Shown one piece after another: positions 55,237 through 64,000 of a stretch of DNA of 64,000 nt; the stretch's first letter is position 1; each line of letters begins with the position of its first letter. The translations under genes were made by a program, and so were the position numbers. The notes beneath the pieces were generated by a model. The model made no database searches, was not told where the DNA came from, and saw nothing but the letters and a program-made list of their open reading frames with translations. The DNA is taken from NCBI RefSeq assembly GCF_000585995.1, contig NZ_CP007410.1, positions 4,615,430 to 4,679,429 on the forward strand, given 5' to 3'. Source of the stretch: Pseudomonas brassicacearum (GTDB taxonomy: Bacteria; Pseudomonadota; Gammaproteobacteria; Pseudomonadales; Pseudomonadaceae).

Positions 55237-56513
55237 ATGAACGCCGCAAATTCTTGAAGCAAGCCGGGATCCTCGCCGCCGGTTTACCGCTGGCCGCCAG
55301 CCTGCCAGCCACGGCCGCCGCCGATTCGCTGCCGCCACTGCCGCGTAACAAATGGGCGCAGTTGCGCACGCTGTTCGACCAGGACCCGAACTACCTGCAC
55401 TTCTCCAATTTCCTGGTCACCACCCACCCGCGCCCGGTGCGCGAGGCCATCGAAAAACACCGCGCCGCGTTGGATAAAAATCCGGGGCTGTTGATGGACT
55501 GGGATTTGGGCGTCACCGAGGAACGCGAGGAAAACGTGCGGACCTGGGCCGGCCGTTACCTGCAAGCAAACTCGAAGCAAATCGCCCTCACCGGCAGCAC
55601 CACCGAGGGCCTGGCGATGATCTACGGCGGCGTCCAGGTGGCGGCCGATCAGGAAATCCTCACCACCGCCCACGAGCATTACGCCACCCACACCATTCTC
55701 GATCTGCGCACCCAACGAGACGGCACCCGGGTGCGCAAGATCAAGCTGTTCGAAAACGCCCACAACGCCAACCACGAAGAAATCCTCACGGCCATCGACC
55801 GCAACATCCGCCCGCAAACCCGGGTATTGGGCATGACCTGGGTGCATTCGGGCAGCGGCGTGAAGCTGCCGATCGACAAGATCGGCGCCCTGGTGGACAA
55901 GCACAACCAGGGCCGCAGCGATGAGCAACGCATCATTTACGTGGTGGACGGCGTCCACGGTTTTGGTGTCGAGGACCTGGGCTTCCCGGCGATGAATTGC
56001 GACTTCTTCATCGCCGGCACCCACAAGTGGATGTTCGGCCCACGGGGCACGGGCCTGGTGTGCAGCCGCAGCGAAGAGCTCAAGTACGTCACGCCGATCA
56101 TTCCGACCTTTTCCGAAGCCACGGCGTTTTCCACCACCATGACGCCGGGCGGCTACCACGCCTTCGAGCATCGCTGGGCGGCGGACGAAGCGTTCAAGCT
56201 GCACCTGCAACTGGGCAAGGCCGAGGTGCAAGCGCGGATTCACGCCCTCAACACCTACCTGAAAAAACAGCTGGCGGCACTGCCGCAGATCGAACTGGTC
56301 ACGCCCCTGAGCCCGGACCTGTCAGCCGGTTTCACCTTCTTCCGGGTCAAGGGTCGCGACAGCGATGAGATCGCCGGCTACCTGATGAAGAACCGAGTGA
56401 TTGCCGACGCCGTGCATCGCGACGCAGGACCGGTAATCCGCACCGCGCCGGGGTTGCTCAACACCGAAGCCGAGATCGACCGCTTCATGGGTTTGCTGGG
56501 CAAGACACTCTGA
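55233..56513 (+). CDS. pvdN: PvdN, PLP-dependent periplasmic enzyme of pyoverdine side-chain tailoring
   Basis: A 426-residue aminotransferase class V protein that converts the Glu side chain on the pyoverdine chromophore to succinamide. The Tat signal is NERRKFLKQAGILAAG (residues 2-17). PLP lysine Lys265 is in AGTHKWMFGPRGTG, and VVDGVHGFG is the Asp-bearing cofactor segment. The start at 55233 overlaps the pvdM stop by four bases, which shows translational coupling. Confidence 0.95.
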   Translation: MNERRKFLKQAGILAAGLPLAASLPATAAADSLPPLPRNKWAQLRTLFDQDPNYLHFSNFLVTTHPRPVREAIEKHRAALDKNPGLLMDWDLGVTEEREENVRTWAGRYLQANSKQIALTGSTTEGLAMIYGGVQVAADQEILTTAHEHYATHTILDLRTQRDGTRVRKIKLFENAHNANHEEILTAIDRNIRPQTRVLGMTWVHSGSGVKLPIDKIGALVDKHNQGRSDEQRIIYVVDGVHGFGVEDLGFPAMNCDFFIAGTHKWMFGPRGTGLVCSRSEELKYVTPIIPTFSEATAFSTTMTPGGYHAFEHRWAADEAFKLHLQLGKAEVQARIHALNTYLKKQLAALPQIELVTPLSPDLSAGFTFFRVKGRDSDEIAGYLMKNRVIADAVHRDAGPVIRTAPGLLNTEAEIDRFMGLLGKTL

Positions 56514-56537
56514 ACCTGACGTTATCGAGAGAAATGG

Positions 56538-57413
56538 ATGAACAGTTTTTCGTTGAAGCTATTGCCGGCACTGACCCTCGCCGCCCTGTTGCCCTCCGGC
56601 GCCCAGGCCTCGCAACCGGGCCAGGTGTTCCGTGACTGCAAGGACTGCCCGGAAATGGTCGTGCTGCCCACCGGCACCTTCCAGATGGGCACCCCGGAAG
56701 GCGAAGTCGGCCGCGAACCCGACGAAGGCCCGATGCACCCGGTGACCTTCGCCAAACCACTGGCGATCAGCCGCTTCCAGGTGCTCAAGGGCGAATGGTT
56801 CGCCTACCTGCGCGACACCGGCTATTCGATGCCCGACGGCGATAAGCGCCCCGGTCGCGCCTGCAAGGCCGGCATTCCGGATTACCAGGGCAGCGACCCG
56901 CGCAAGCAATACACCGACCGACACCCGGCGGTGTGCATGGACTTCGCCGAGGCCAACGCTTACGTGGCCTGGCTGTCGAAAAAAACCGGCAAGCACTACC
57001 GGCTGGTCAGCGAATCCCTGCGCGAGTACGCGGCGCGCGGCGGCAGCACCGGCCCGTTCCCCTTCCCGTTCGACGAGGGCAAGGAATACAGCATCGCCCA
57101 ACACGCCAACACCTACGGCGCGGCGGACGGCTACAACTTCACCGCACCGGCCGGCAGCTATGCGCCCAATGTCTTCGGCGTCTACGACATGCACGGCAAC
57201 ATCTACGAGTGGACGGCCGATTGCTACAACGACAGCTATGTCGGCGCGCCGAGCGACGGCAGTGCCTGGCTGACCGGCAAGTGCGAGTTCAAGCGTATCC
57301 GTGGCAACGATTGGGGCGAAGCACCGGTGTTCTCCCGCTCGGGCAACCGCAACGCGCTGGTGCCCAGCGATCGGGGTGACTGGATTGGTTTTCGGGTGGC
57401 GCGGGATATGTAA
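56538..57413 (+). CDS. pvdO: PvdO, formylglycine-generating-enzyme-like pyoverdine maturation protein
   Basis: A 291-residue periplasmic protein with a signal peptide (about 1-23) and a SUMF1/FGE-sulfatase domain (about 40-290), including MVVLPTGTFQMGTPEGE, DMHGNIYEWTADCYNDSY and RSGNRNALVPSDRGDWIGFRVAR. PvdO catalyses the last oxidation in chromophore formation in other pseudomonads. It follows pvdN after 24 bases with GAGAGA for translation. Confidence 0.94.
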   Translation: MNSFSLKLLPALTLAALLPSGAQASQPGQVFRDCKDCPEMVVLPTGTFQMGTPEGEVGREPDEGPMHPVTFAKPLAISRFQVLKGEWFAYLRDTGYSMPDGDKRPGRACKAGIPDYQGSDPRKQYTDRHPAVCMDFAEANAYVAWLSKKTGKHYRLVSESLREYAARGGSTGPFPFPFDEGKEYSIAQHANTYGAADGYNFTAPAGSYAPNVFGVYDMHGNIYEWTADCYNDSYVGAPSDGSAWLTGKCEFKRIRGNDWGEAPVFSRSGNRNALVPSDRGDWIGFRVARDM

Positions 57414-57463
57414 ATCAACGGTCTCGCCCAAATACCTGTTTGGACCGGGGACATGGTTAACCT

Positions 57464-57599
57464 TGTGGCGAGGGATTTATCCCCGCTGGGCTGCGAAGCG
57501 GCCCCCAATGAAATACCACCTCGATATTTCTGACTGATCGGTGTCGCTTGTCTTGGGGCCGCTTCGCGGCCCAGCGGGGATAAATCCCCTCGCCACAGG
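57464..57599. repeat. REPIN, class B variant (TTTATCC arms)
   Basis: Both arms use GGCGAGGGATTTATCCCCGC, a distinct sub-class with TTTAT instead of GCTTG at the tip. It lies in the pvdO-pvdE gap of about 350 bases. Confidence 0.9.
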
Positions 57600-57635
57600 T
57601 GCCTTGCTCGTCCCGATAGATGGGGTGAGCACCAC

Positions 57636-57659
57636 TAAATCCCCTCCACTACCAATCGT
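57636..57659 (+). promoter_or_regulatory. PvdS iron-starvation box of pvdE
   Basis: TAAAT (57636-57640), 16 bases, CGT (57657-57659). It lies 102 bases upstream of the pvdE start and probably also drives the NRPS gene behind it. Confidence 0.85.
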
Positions 57660-57761
57660 TCTACAGGTGGGCGCGCCCCAACCGGCGTGCCGCCGTCCTC
57701 CAGCCCATGCGGTGAATGCCCGCGATGGCCTTCGCCCTTTTCATCAAGCAGGGAAACCTCC

Positions 57762-59420
57762 ATGAGCCAACCAACCCGCGGGGTGATCAATGAAATGTTC
57801 ACCTTGCTCAAACCCTTCCGGCTGATTGTCGTAGGCTCCATCCTCTTGGGCATGCTGGGTGGCCTGAGCATCACCGCCCTGCTGGCGACCATCAACGACG
57901 CCCTGAACGCCGCCACAACGCCCACGCCACGGCTGCTGGTGACGTTCGCCGGGCTTTGCGCGGCGGCGCTGCTGGCCTCGATTCTGTCGGACATCGGCAC
58001 CAACCATGTCGGCCAGAACATCATCGCCGAGCTGCGTAAATCCCTGGGCAAGAAAGTCCTGCTGGCGCCCATCGAACAGATCGAACGTTATCGCAGCCAT
58101 CGGCTCATTCCGGTGTTGACCCACGACGTCAACACCGTCAGCGATTTCGCCTTTTCTTTCGCGCCGCTGGCCATCGCCTTCACGGTCACCCTCGGTTGCC
58201 TGGGTTACCTGGCCTACCTGTCACTGCCGATGTTTTTGCTGCTGCTGGTGGCGCTGGTGATCGGCACGGTCGTGCAATACCTGGCACGTGCCCGCGGCAT
58301 CCGGGGGTTCGAAGCCGCCCGTGAGGCCGAAGATGCACTGCAGAAACACTACGGCGCCATCGCCGCCGGGGCCAAGGAACTGCGTATTCATCGCCCACGC
58401 CGCCAGCGCATGTTCAGCCAACGCATCGAAGCGACCGCCGACTATATCTGCGCGACCAACATCCGCTCGGTCAACACGTTCGTGGTGGCCAAGACCTTCG
58501 GCTCGATGCTGTTTTTTGTGGTCATTGGCCTGGTCCTGGCCCTGCAATCACTGTGGCTGGGCATTGATAAAACCGTGCTCAGCGGCTTCGTGCTGGTGCT
58601 GTTGTACATGAAGGGCCCGCTGGAATACCTGGTGATGACCTTGCCGGTGATCAGCCGGGCGAACATTGCCTTCAAGCGCATTGCCGAACTGGCCGAGCAA
58701 TTCTCCTCACCCGAGCCGCATCTGCTGCTCAACGACAAGCACCTGCACAAACCCACGATCCAGCAGCTGGAACTGCGTGATGTGCACTACGCCTTCCCGG
58801 TGGTCGAGGGCAGCCAACCCTTCGCCCTGGGACCGGTCAACCTGTCCATCGCCCAAGGTGACATTGTGTTCATCGTCGGCGAGAACGGCGGCGGCAAGAC
58901 CACGCTGATCAAACTGCTGCTGGGCCTCTATTTCCCCCAGGGTGGTGAAATCCTCCTCGACGGCGCGCCGGTAGGGGCCGCTCAACGGGACGATTATCGC
59001 CAGTTGTTCACCACGATTTTTGCCGATTACTACCTGTTCGATGAGCTGGTCCAGGGCGATCAACAGGTGCCCAAGGACGCCAATCGCTACCTGGAGCGTC
59101 TGGAAATCGCCCACAAGGTCAGCATCCGCGACGGTGCCTTCAGCACCACCGATCTGTCCACCGGCCAGCGCAAACGCCTGGCGTTGCTCAATGCCTGGCT
59201 CGAGGAGCGTCCCGTGCTGGTGTTCGACGAATGGGCCGCCGACCAGGATCCGCTGTTCCGGCGGGTGTTCTATACCGAACTGCTGCCGGAACTGAAGGCG
59301 CTGGGCAAAACCATCATCGTCATTTCCCACGACGACCGCTATTTCGACATCGCCGATCAACTGGTCCGGATGCAGGCCGGTCAGGTGGTCAGTGAAAAAG
59401 CTCCGGCGGCGTTTGCCTGA
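57762..59420 (+). CDS. pvdE: PvdE, ABC exporter of the pyoverdine precursor
   Basis: A 552-residue cyclic-peptide ABC exporter that moves acylated ferribactin into the periplasm. Six TMs span about 15-300, then comes an ATPase with Walker A GENGGGKTT, signature LSTGQRKRLALLNAW and Walker B PVLVFDEWAADQDP. The start at 57762 gives the usual N-terminus MSQPTRGVINEMF; the frame is open 25 codons upstream. The NRPS gene begins 37 bases after the stop on the same strand. No pvdF gene lies nearby. Confidence 0.95.
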   Translation: MSQPTRGVINEMFTLLKPFRLIVVGSILLGMLGGLSITALLATINDALNAATTPTPRLLVTFAGLCAAALLASILSDIGTNHVGQNIIAELRKSLGKKVLLAPIEQIERYRSHRLIPVLTHDVNTVSDFAFSFAPLAIAFTVTLGCLGYLAYLSLPMFLLLLVALVIGTVVQYLARARGIRGFEAAREAEDALQKHYGAIAAGAKELRIHRPRRQRMFSQRIEATADYICATNIRSVNTFVVAKTFGSMLFFVVIGLVLALQSLWLGIDKTVLSGFVLVLLYMKGPLEYLVMTLPVISRANIAFKRIAELAEQFSSPEPHLLLNDKHLHKPTIQQLELRDVHYAFPVVEGSQPFALGPVNLSIAQGDIVFIVGENGGGKTTLIKLLLGLYFPQGGEILLDGAPVGAAQRDDYRQLFTTIFADYYLFDELVQGDQQVPKDANRYLERLEIAHKVSIRDGAFSTTDLSTGQRKRLALLNAWLEERPVLVFDEWAADQDPLFRRVFYTELLPELKALGKTIIVISHDDRYFDIADQLVRMQAGQVVSEKAPAAFA

Positions 59421-59457
59421 ACCCGCCCGACGCAATGCTGTTTACCGCGAGAACACC

Positions 59458-62400
59458 ATGAACGAACTGCTAGATGATGATCTGCTGACGCTGCTGCTGG
59501 AGGATGTCGCTGGCGACATGCAAGCCAACTCCTGCCGACTGGACCGCGCCCCCTGTCTTTCGCCCAGCAACGCTTGTGGCTGGAGCACCAGCGTGACCCG
59601 GCCCGTTCGGCCTACAACCTGCCACGCGCCCTGCGCCTGAGCGGTGAGCTCGATGCCGAGGCCCTGGAGCAGGCCCTGAATCGTGTCATCGACCGCCACG
59701 ACATCCTGCGTACCGCGTTCAATGACATCGACGGCGCGCCGGTCCAGGTGGTCGAGCGCAACGCCTGCCTCGTCCTGCACCGGGAAGACCTCGGCGCCCT
59801 CGCCCCCCATGCGCGTGCCACGGCACTCTCACAACGCATCGAACTGCACGCCGGGCAACCGTTCGATCTCAGCCGCGCGCCGCTGATGCGGGCCACGCTC
59901 CTGAGGCTGGACAGCGACGAACACGTGCTGTTGCTCAACATGCATCACATCGTCTCCGATGCCTGGTCCAACACGATCCTCATGCAGGACATGACCCAGG
60001 CCTATGCCCGGGCCGTGCTCGGCGATCCGACACCGCTGCCACAATTGCCCATGCAATACGCCAACTACGCGACCCGCCAGCGAGGCGAGTATTTGCAAAG
60101 CACGGCCTGCCAGCGCAGTGGCGAATACTGGAGTCGCTACTTGGGGCAGGACCTGCCCACGTTGGAGCTGCCCCAGGATTTCCCCCGCGCCACGGGCCAG
60201 CAACATATGGCCGGACGCGTACATCTGTCACTTGCCCCCGCAATGGCCCAGGCCCTGGACACGTTCTGCCAATGCCAGGGGCTGACGCCTTTCGTGGTGG
60301 CGCTGGGGGCCTGGCAAATGTTGCTGGGCCGATACAGCAACCAGGACGATTTCACCGTCGGCGTGCCCAACGCCAACCGCAACAACCATGAAAGCCAGGA
60401 CCTGGTGGGGTTCTTCGTCAGCAGCCAGGTGTACCGGACGCGGATCGATTCGAGCCACAGCGCGTTGGATTTTCTGCAGAATTTGCGCGCCCAGTCCCTC
60501 GCGGCGCTGGAACATGCCGACTACCCGCTGGAGCTGATCCTCGATCAACTGCAACGTCCCGGCGCACAGGGCTTGTTCCAGGTCTTGTTCAACTGGCGCA
60601 CCGGCTCACCGGCCCAGCCGATCTCGCCCAAAGGCGAACTGGCCCTGGAGTTTCTCGATACGGGCGACAGCCAGGCCAAGTTCGACTTGTCGCTGGATGT
60701 CGACTATTCACAGCAGCAGATAGTGGCGACGTTCGAATACAGCCGTGATCTCTATCGCACTGAAACCATCGAGCGCATGGCCGAGCACTGGCAGAACCTG
60801 TTGCGGAGCCTGATCGAAACACCTGAACGTGCCCTCGGCGAACTGCAATTGCTCAGCGCGGATGAACGCCAGCAAACCCTGCACGACTGGAACCGCCAGC
60901 CGACCCAACTGCCCCGTGAGCGTTGCCTGCACCAGGTGATTGAACGCCATGCCGCCGCCACGGGCGACGCCATCGCCCTGACCTTTGAAGGGCAGCACAT
61001 GAGCTATGCCGAGCTCAACCGACAAGCCAACCTATTGGCCCATCGGCTGATCGAGCAAGGCGTCGGGCCCGACGTGCTGGTCGGCATCGCCGTCGAGCGG
61101 TCGCCGCAGATGCTCATCGGCCTGCTGGCGATTCTCAAGGCCGGTGGCGCCTACGTGCCGCTGGACCCGGCCTACCCCGCCGACCGTCTGGCCTACATGA
61201 TCCAGGACAGCGGCGTCACCCAGATCCTGACCCAGGCTCATTTGCGTGAATCGCTAGCGCTGCCCGCGGGCATAGGCTGTCTGTTGCTGGATTCGGACGA
61301 TGCCGATAGCGCCTATCCCGAACACAATCCGGATGTGCCAATGCATCCGGATAACCTGGCGTACGTGATCTACACCTCAGGCTCGACCGGCAAGCCCAAG
61401 GGCGCACTGCTGGCGCACCACAACGTCAGCCGCTTGTTCCAGGCCACGGAGCACTGGTTCAGCTTCGATCACCAGGACGTGTGGTGCCTGTTCCATTCCT
61501 ATGCCTTCGACTTTTCCGTGTGGGAGATTTTCGGTGCCTTGCTGCACGGCGGCCGGCTGCTCATCGTGCCTCACGCCGTAAGCCGTTCGCCGCAGGAGTT
61601 CTACGCCCTGCTTTGCCAGGAAAACGTCACCGTGCTCAACCAGACGCCCTCGGCGTTCAAGTCATTGTTGCAGGTCGCCTGCGAGCCTCACCAGCCGCTT
61701 GAGCACCGGTTACGCCAAGTCATTTTTGGCGGCGAAGCGATTGATGTGCAGAGCCTGCGTCCCTGGTTCGAACGTTTCGGCGACCAGTCGCCTCGATTGA
61801 TCAATATGTATGGCATCACGGAAACCACGGTCCATGTCACCTGGCGACCGCTGTCGATGGATGACCTGAACAGCGAGGCCGCGAGCCCGATCGGCCAGCC
61901 CATCGTCGACCTGTCCTGGTATCTGCTCGACGCGCACCTGAACCCGGTCCCCAAGGGTTGCACCGGTGAGTTGTATGTCGGCCGGGCCGGCCTGGCTCGT
62001 GGCTACCACCAGCGCGCCGACCTGACCGCCAGCCGGTTTGTCCCCGATCCGTTCGATCCGCTGCCGGGTGGACGCCTGTATCGCACCGGCGACCTGGCGC
62101 GCTACCGCACCAACGGCAGCATCGAATACATCGGGCGTCTGGATCATCAGGTCAAGATCCGTGGATTCCGCATTGAATTGGGCGAAATCCAGGCGCGCCT
62201 GCAAGCGCTGCCGCAGGTGCGCGATTGTGTCGTGTTGACCCATGAAGGCCCGGGCGGCCTGCAACTGATCGCCTATGTGATTGCCACGCAAGCGTCCACG
62301 ACCGAATTACGCGAAGGTTTGTTGAGCGCGCTCAAAGCACAGCTGCCGGACTACATGGTGCCCAGTCATCTGCTGTTCATCGATCACTGGCCGCTCAATG

Positions 62401-63599
62401 CCAATGGCAAGCTCGACCGCAAGGCCTTGCCGGAGCCCGATGCCAGCCTCCGGCATTCGAACTACGTAGCGCCCCGCACTCAGTTGGAAGAGGCCCTGGC
62501 GCAGCTCTGGCAACAGTCCCTCAAGGTCGAGCGCGTGGGGGTCAACGACAGCTTCTTTGAACTGGGCGGGCATTCGATCCTGGCCATCGAGCTGATCGCC
62601 AACCTCAAGGCCCGTCTGAATATCACGGTGCGGCTGCAAGAGCTGCTGGCCCACCCGAGCATCGCCGAGCTGGCCCTGTTCATTTCGCAAAAACATCGGG
62701 AGCAGACCCCATGCCTTGTCGAATTGAACAACGCACCCGCCAGCGCACCGCAGTTATTTTGCCTGCATCCCAGCGGGGGTATCGTCTTCTGCTATCAGCC
62801 ACTGGCGCGCAAACTCCAACACCGGGCGCGCACCTTTGGCGTCATGCACCGTGGCTTCAGCGAACCCCATGCGAGCCCTGAAGCCTGGCGCGAGATGATC
62901 GCCGATTACAGCCGGGAAATCGTCAACGCCCAGCCCCAAGGCCCGTATTACCTGATGGGCTGGTCCCTGGGTGGAACCATTGCGCTGGACATCGCGGCGA
63001 CGCTGGAAAGCCAGGGCCACACCGTGAGTTTTCTCGGCCTGGTGGACAGCACGATTCCGGAACACCTGTACCCGGCAACCTTGGCGCGTCATCGGCATTT
63101 GCCAGGCGATGGGCAAATCGACCCGGCCTCCCAGGATCTGCTTGGAGCCATCGAATACTTCGACCTGCTGTTCCCAACCCTCACCGAGCGCACGGCGGCT
63201 TACCGACAAGAGCACCCCAACAGCACGGTCCAGGCATTCCACCAATGGGCCGCCAGCCAGATCGAGCCGGGGCGAGGCGACTTGTTGTCAATCGTGCAGA
63301 GCGTCAAGGATGAAGTCATGAACGCCCAGGCGTTCTCGGTGCATGATCGGTTGCTGGAAGCGTTCGACGGATTCACCTTCAAACCGGTACGGGTACGGCC
63401 CAGTTGCTGGTGGACCCAGGCGGAAAAAACTGCGGAAGAGCTGGCCTTCTGCGAAGCCTTGATCAAGGGCTACAGCCTGACCGGTGAGCTGCAGTGTTCG
63501 GTGCATTCGCCGTTGCGCCATCGCAGCATGATCTTTGATGAGGGGTTGCTTGATTCGCTGATCGAGGTTTTTCTGGGCAGTGCGACACCCGATAAATAG
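59458..63599 (+). CDS. Terminal pyoverdine NRPS module C-A-T-TE, threonine-activating (frameshifted near start)
   Basis: A single-module non-ribosomal peptide synthetase of about 1380 residues with domains C, A, T and TE. C motif HHIVSDAWS; A motifs YTSGSTGKPKG, NMYGITETT, GRLYRTGDLARY and NGKLDRKAL; T motif LGGHSI (Ser at about 62574); TE GWSLGG (Ser at about 62964). The specificity residues read D-F-W-N-I-G-M-V-H-K, the classic Thr code. The true start is ATG 59458 (MNELLDDDLLTLLLED), but a C5 run at 59549-59553 puts it one base out of frame with APLSFAQQRLW. One added C restores the family N-terminus. The intact frame begins at TTG 59574. Confidence 0.88.
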
Positions 63600-63615
63600 C
63601 GTCAGGCACAGTCAT

Positions 63616-63708
63616 TGTGGTGAGGGAGCTTGCTCCCGCTGGGCTGCGCAGCAGCCCTTTTTTGTGAGCGCTTCGCACTCAAGCGGGAGCAAGCTCCCTC
63701 GCCACAGG
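63616..63708. repeat. REPIN, class B, short
   Basis: Inverted arms of GTGAGGGAGCTTGCTCCCGC and its partner with a shortened spacer, directly after the NRPS stop. Confidence 0.9.
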
Positions 63709-63754
63709 TTTTGCATTCCCCTGAAAACTGGCTGGACGGCCTGGCAAACCCCAT

Positions 63755-63791
63755 AAAAAAACCGACCCGCACAAGGCGGGTCGGTTTTTTC
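63755..63791. terminator. Terminator between NRPS and fpvA
   Basis: The stem ACCGACCCGC/GCGGGTCGGT with a 6-base loop is flanked by A6 and T6 runs. It can serve both convergent transcripts. Confidence 0.93.
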
Positions 63792-63803
63792 TGTACGTGT
63801 GAA

Positions 63804-64000
63804 TCAGAACTGCGGTTTGTACGTCACGCTGAACATCATGTTGCGTGGATCACCGTAGTAGTTATTCGCGCTGAGCTGACTGTAGGACGGAATGAAGTAC
63901 TTCTTATCGAATATGTTGTTGAAGTTCACTGCCAGGTTCACTTCATCAGTCAGGTCATACCCCACTCGCGAGCTCCAGATGGAAAAACCCGGCTGATCGA
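63804..64000 (-). CDS. fpvA: TonB-dependent receptor, C-terminal end (probable pyoverdine receptor FpvA)
   Basis: The 65 visible residues are the last strands of a TonB-dependent outer-membrane receptor. Landmarks are LAVNFNNIFDKKYF, GDPRNMMFSVTYKPQF, and a terminal Phe. NIFDKKY plus a final aromatic residue is the family ending. Its place beside the terminal NRPS of the pyoverdine cluster makes the ferripyoverdine receptor FpvA the best guess; the name rests on context. It runs off the right edge. Confidence 0.8.
   Translation of the reverse strand, partial: DQPGFSIWSSRVGYDLTDEVNLAVNFNNIFDKKYFIPSYSQLSANNYYGDPRNMMFSVTYKPQF

Noticed and set aside
59574..59640. Internal TTG (59574) as the true NRPS start
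   Set aside because: No Shine-Dalgarno, and it would cut off the start of the C domain; a missing C in the run at 59549-59553 explains the data better.

Overview
The window is about 64 kb of a fluorescent Pseudomonas chromosome, most likely the P. fluorescens complex. Three things point there. The lon-clpX-clpP-tig / tRNA / folD block is arranged as in Pseudomonas. There is a complete pyoverdine maturation and export locus with PvdS-type promoter boxes. REP palindromes of two sequence classes are dense throughout. Coding regions are GC-rich and most genes are intact. Function assignments rest on motifs and remembered family features; no database search was possible.

Layout. 1-5.6 kb: the proteostasis cluster lon (cut by the left edge), clpX, clpP and tig, then a three-tRNA unit (Arg-His-Leu), all on the minus strand. 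5.7-20.7 kb: housekeeping and transport genes (folD, a PBP7-type endopeptidase, a C39-like lipoprotein without catalytic residues, terC, nhaR, an MFS exporter, sstT, yceH, a shikimate-dehydrogenase-like gene, an NCS2 permease, nat, exonuclease III). 20.8-25.1 kb: two membrane c-di-GMP enzymes. 25.3-31 kb: a chromate transporter beside an ArsN2-type acetyltransferase, a higBA toxin-antitoxin pair, a DapF-like protein with serine in place of both catalytic cysteines, and an MFS gene. 31-35.2 kb: a fecIRA ferric citrate uptake unit with a Fur box in front of fecI. 35.4-43.5 kb: AhpD-like, MscS-cNMP and pirin genes, then a BvgAS/EvgAS-type phosphorelay that also encodes a small receiver-like protein without the phospho-acceptor Asp.

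43.8-64 kb is the pyoverdine region: pvdA, fpvI, pvdRT-opmQ, pvdP, pvdMNO, pvdE, a terminal C-A-T-TE NRPS module and the 3' end of a TonB receptor (probably fpvA). Five TAAAT-N16-CGT boxes lie in front of pvdA, pvdR, pvdP, pvdM and pvdE, so one PvdS regulon covers cytoplasmic synthesis (PvdA, NRPS), inner-membrane export of the precursor (PvdE), periplasmic maturation (PvdM, N, O, P) and recycling or secretion (PvdRT-OpmQ). The NRPS A domain carries the classic threonine code. fpvR and pvdF are not at the places where they sit in PAO1.

Two genes, the NRPS and a DUF6124-like small gene, are each broken by what looks like one missing C in a C5 run. This is either a sequencing undercall or two real mutations. 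The most unusual items are the receiver-like protein with its palindrome, the Ser/Ser DapF paralogue, the degenerate C39 lipoprotein, and a cassette between 50.9 and 51.9 kb flanked by near-identical direct REPIN copies.
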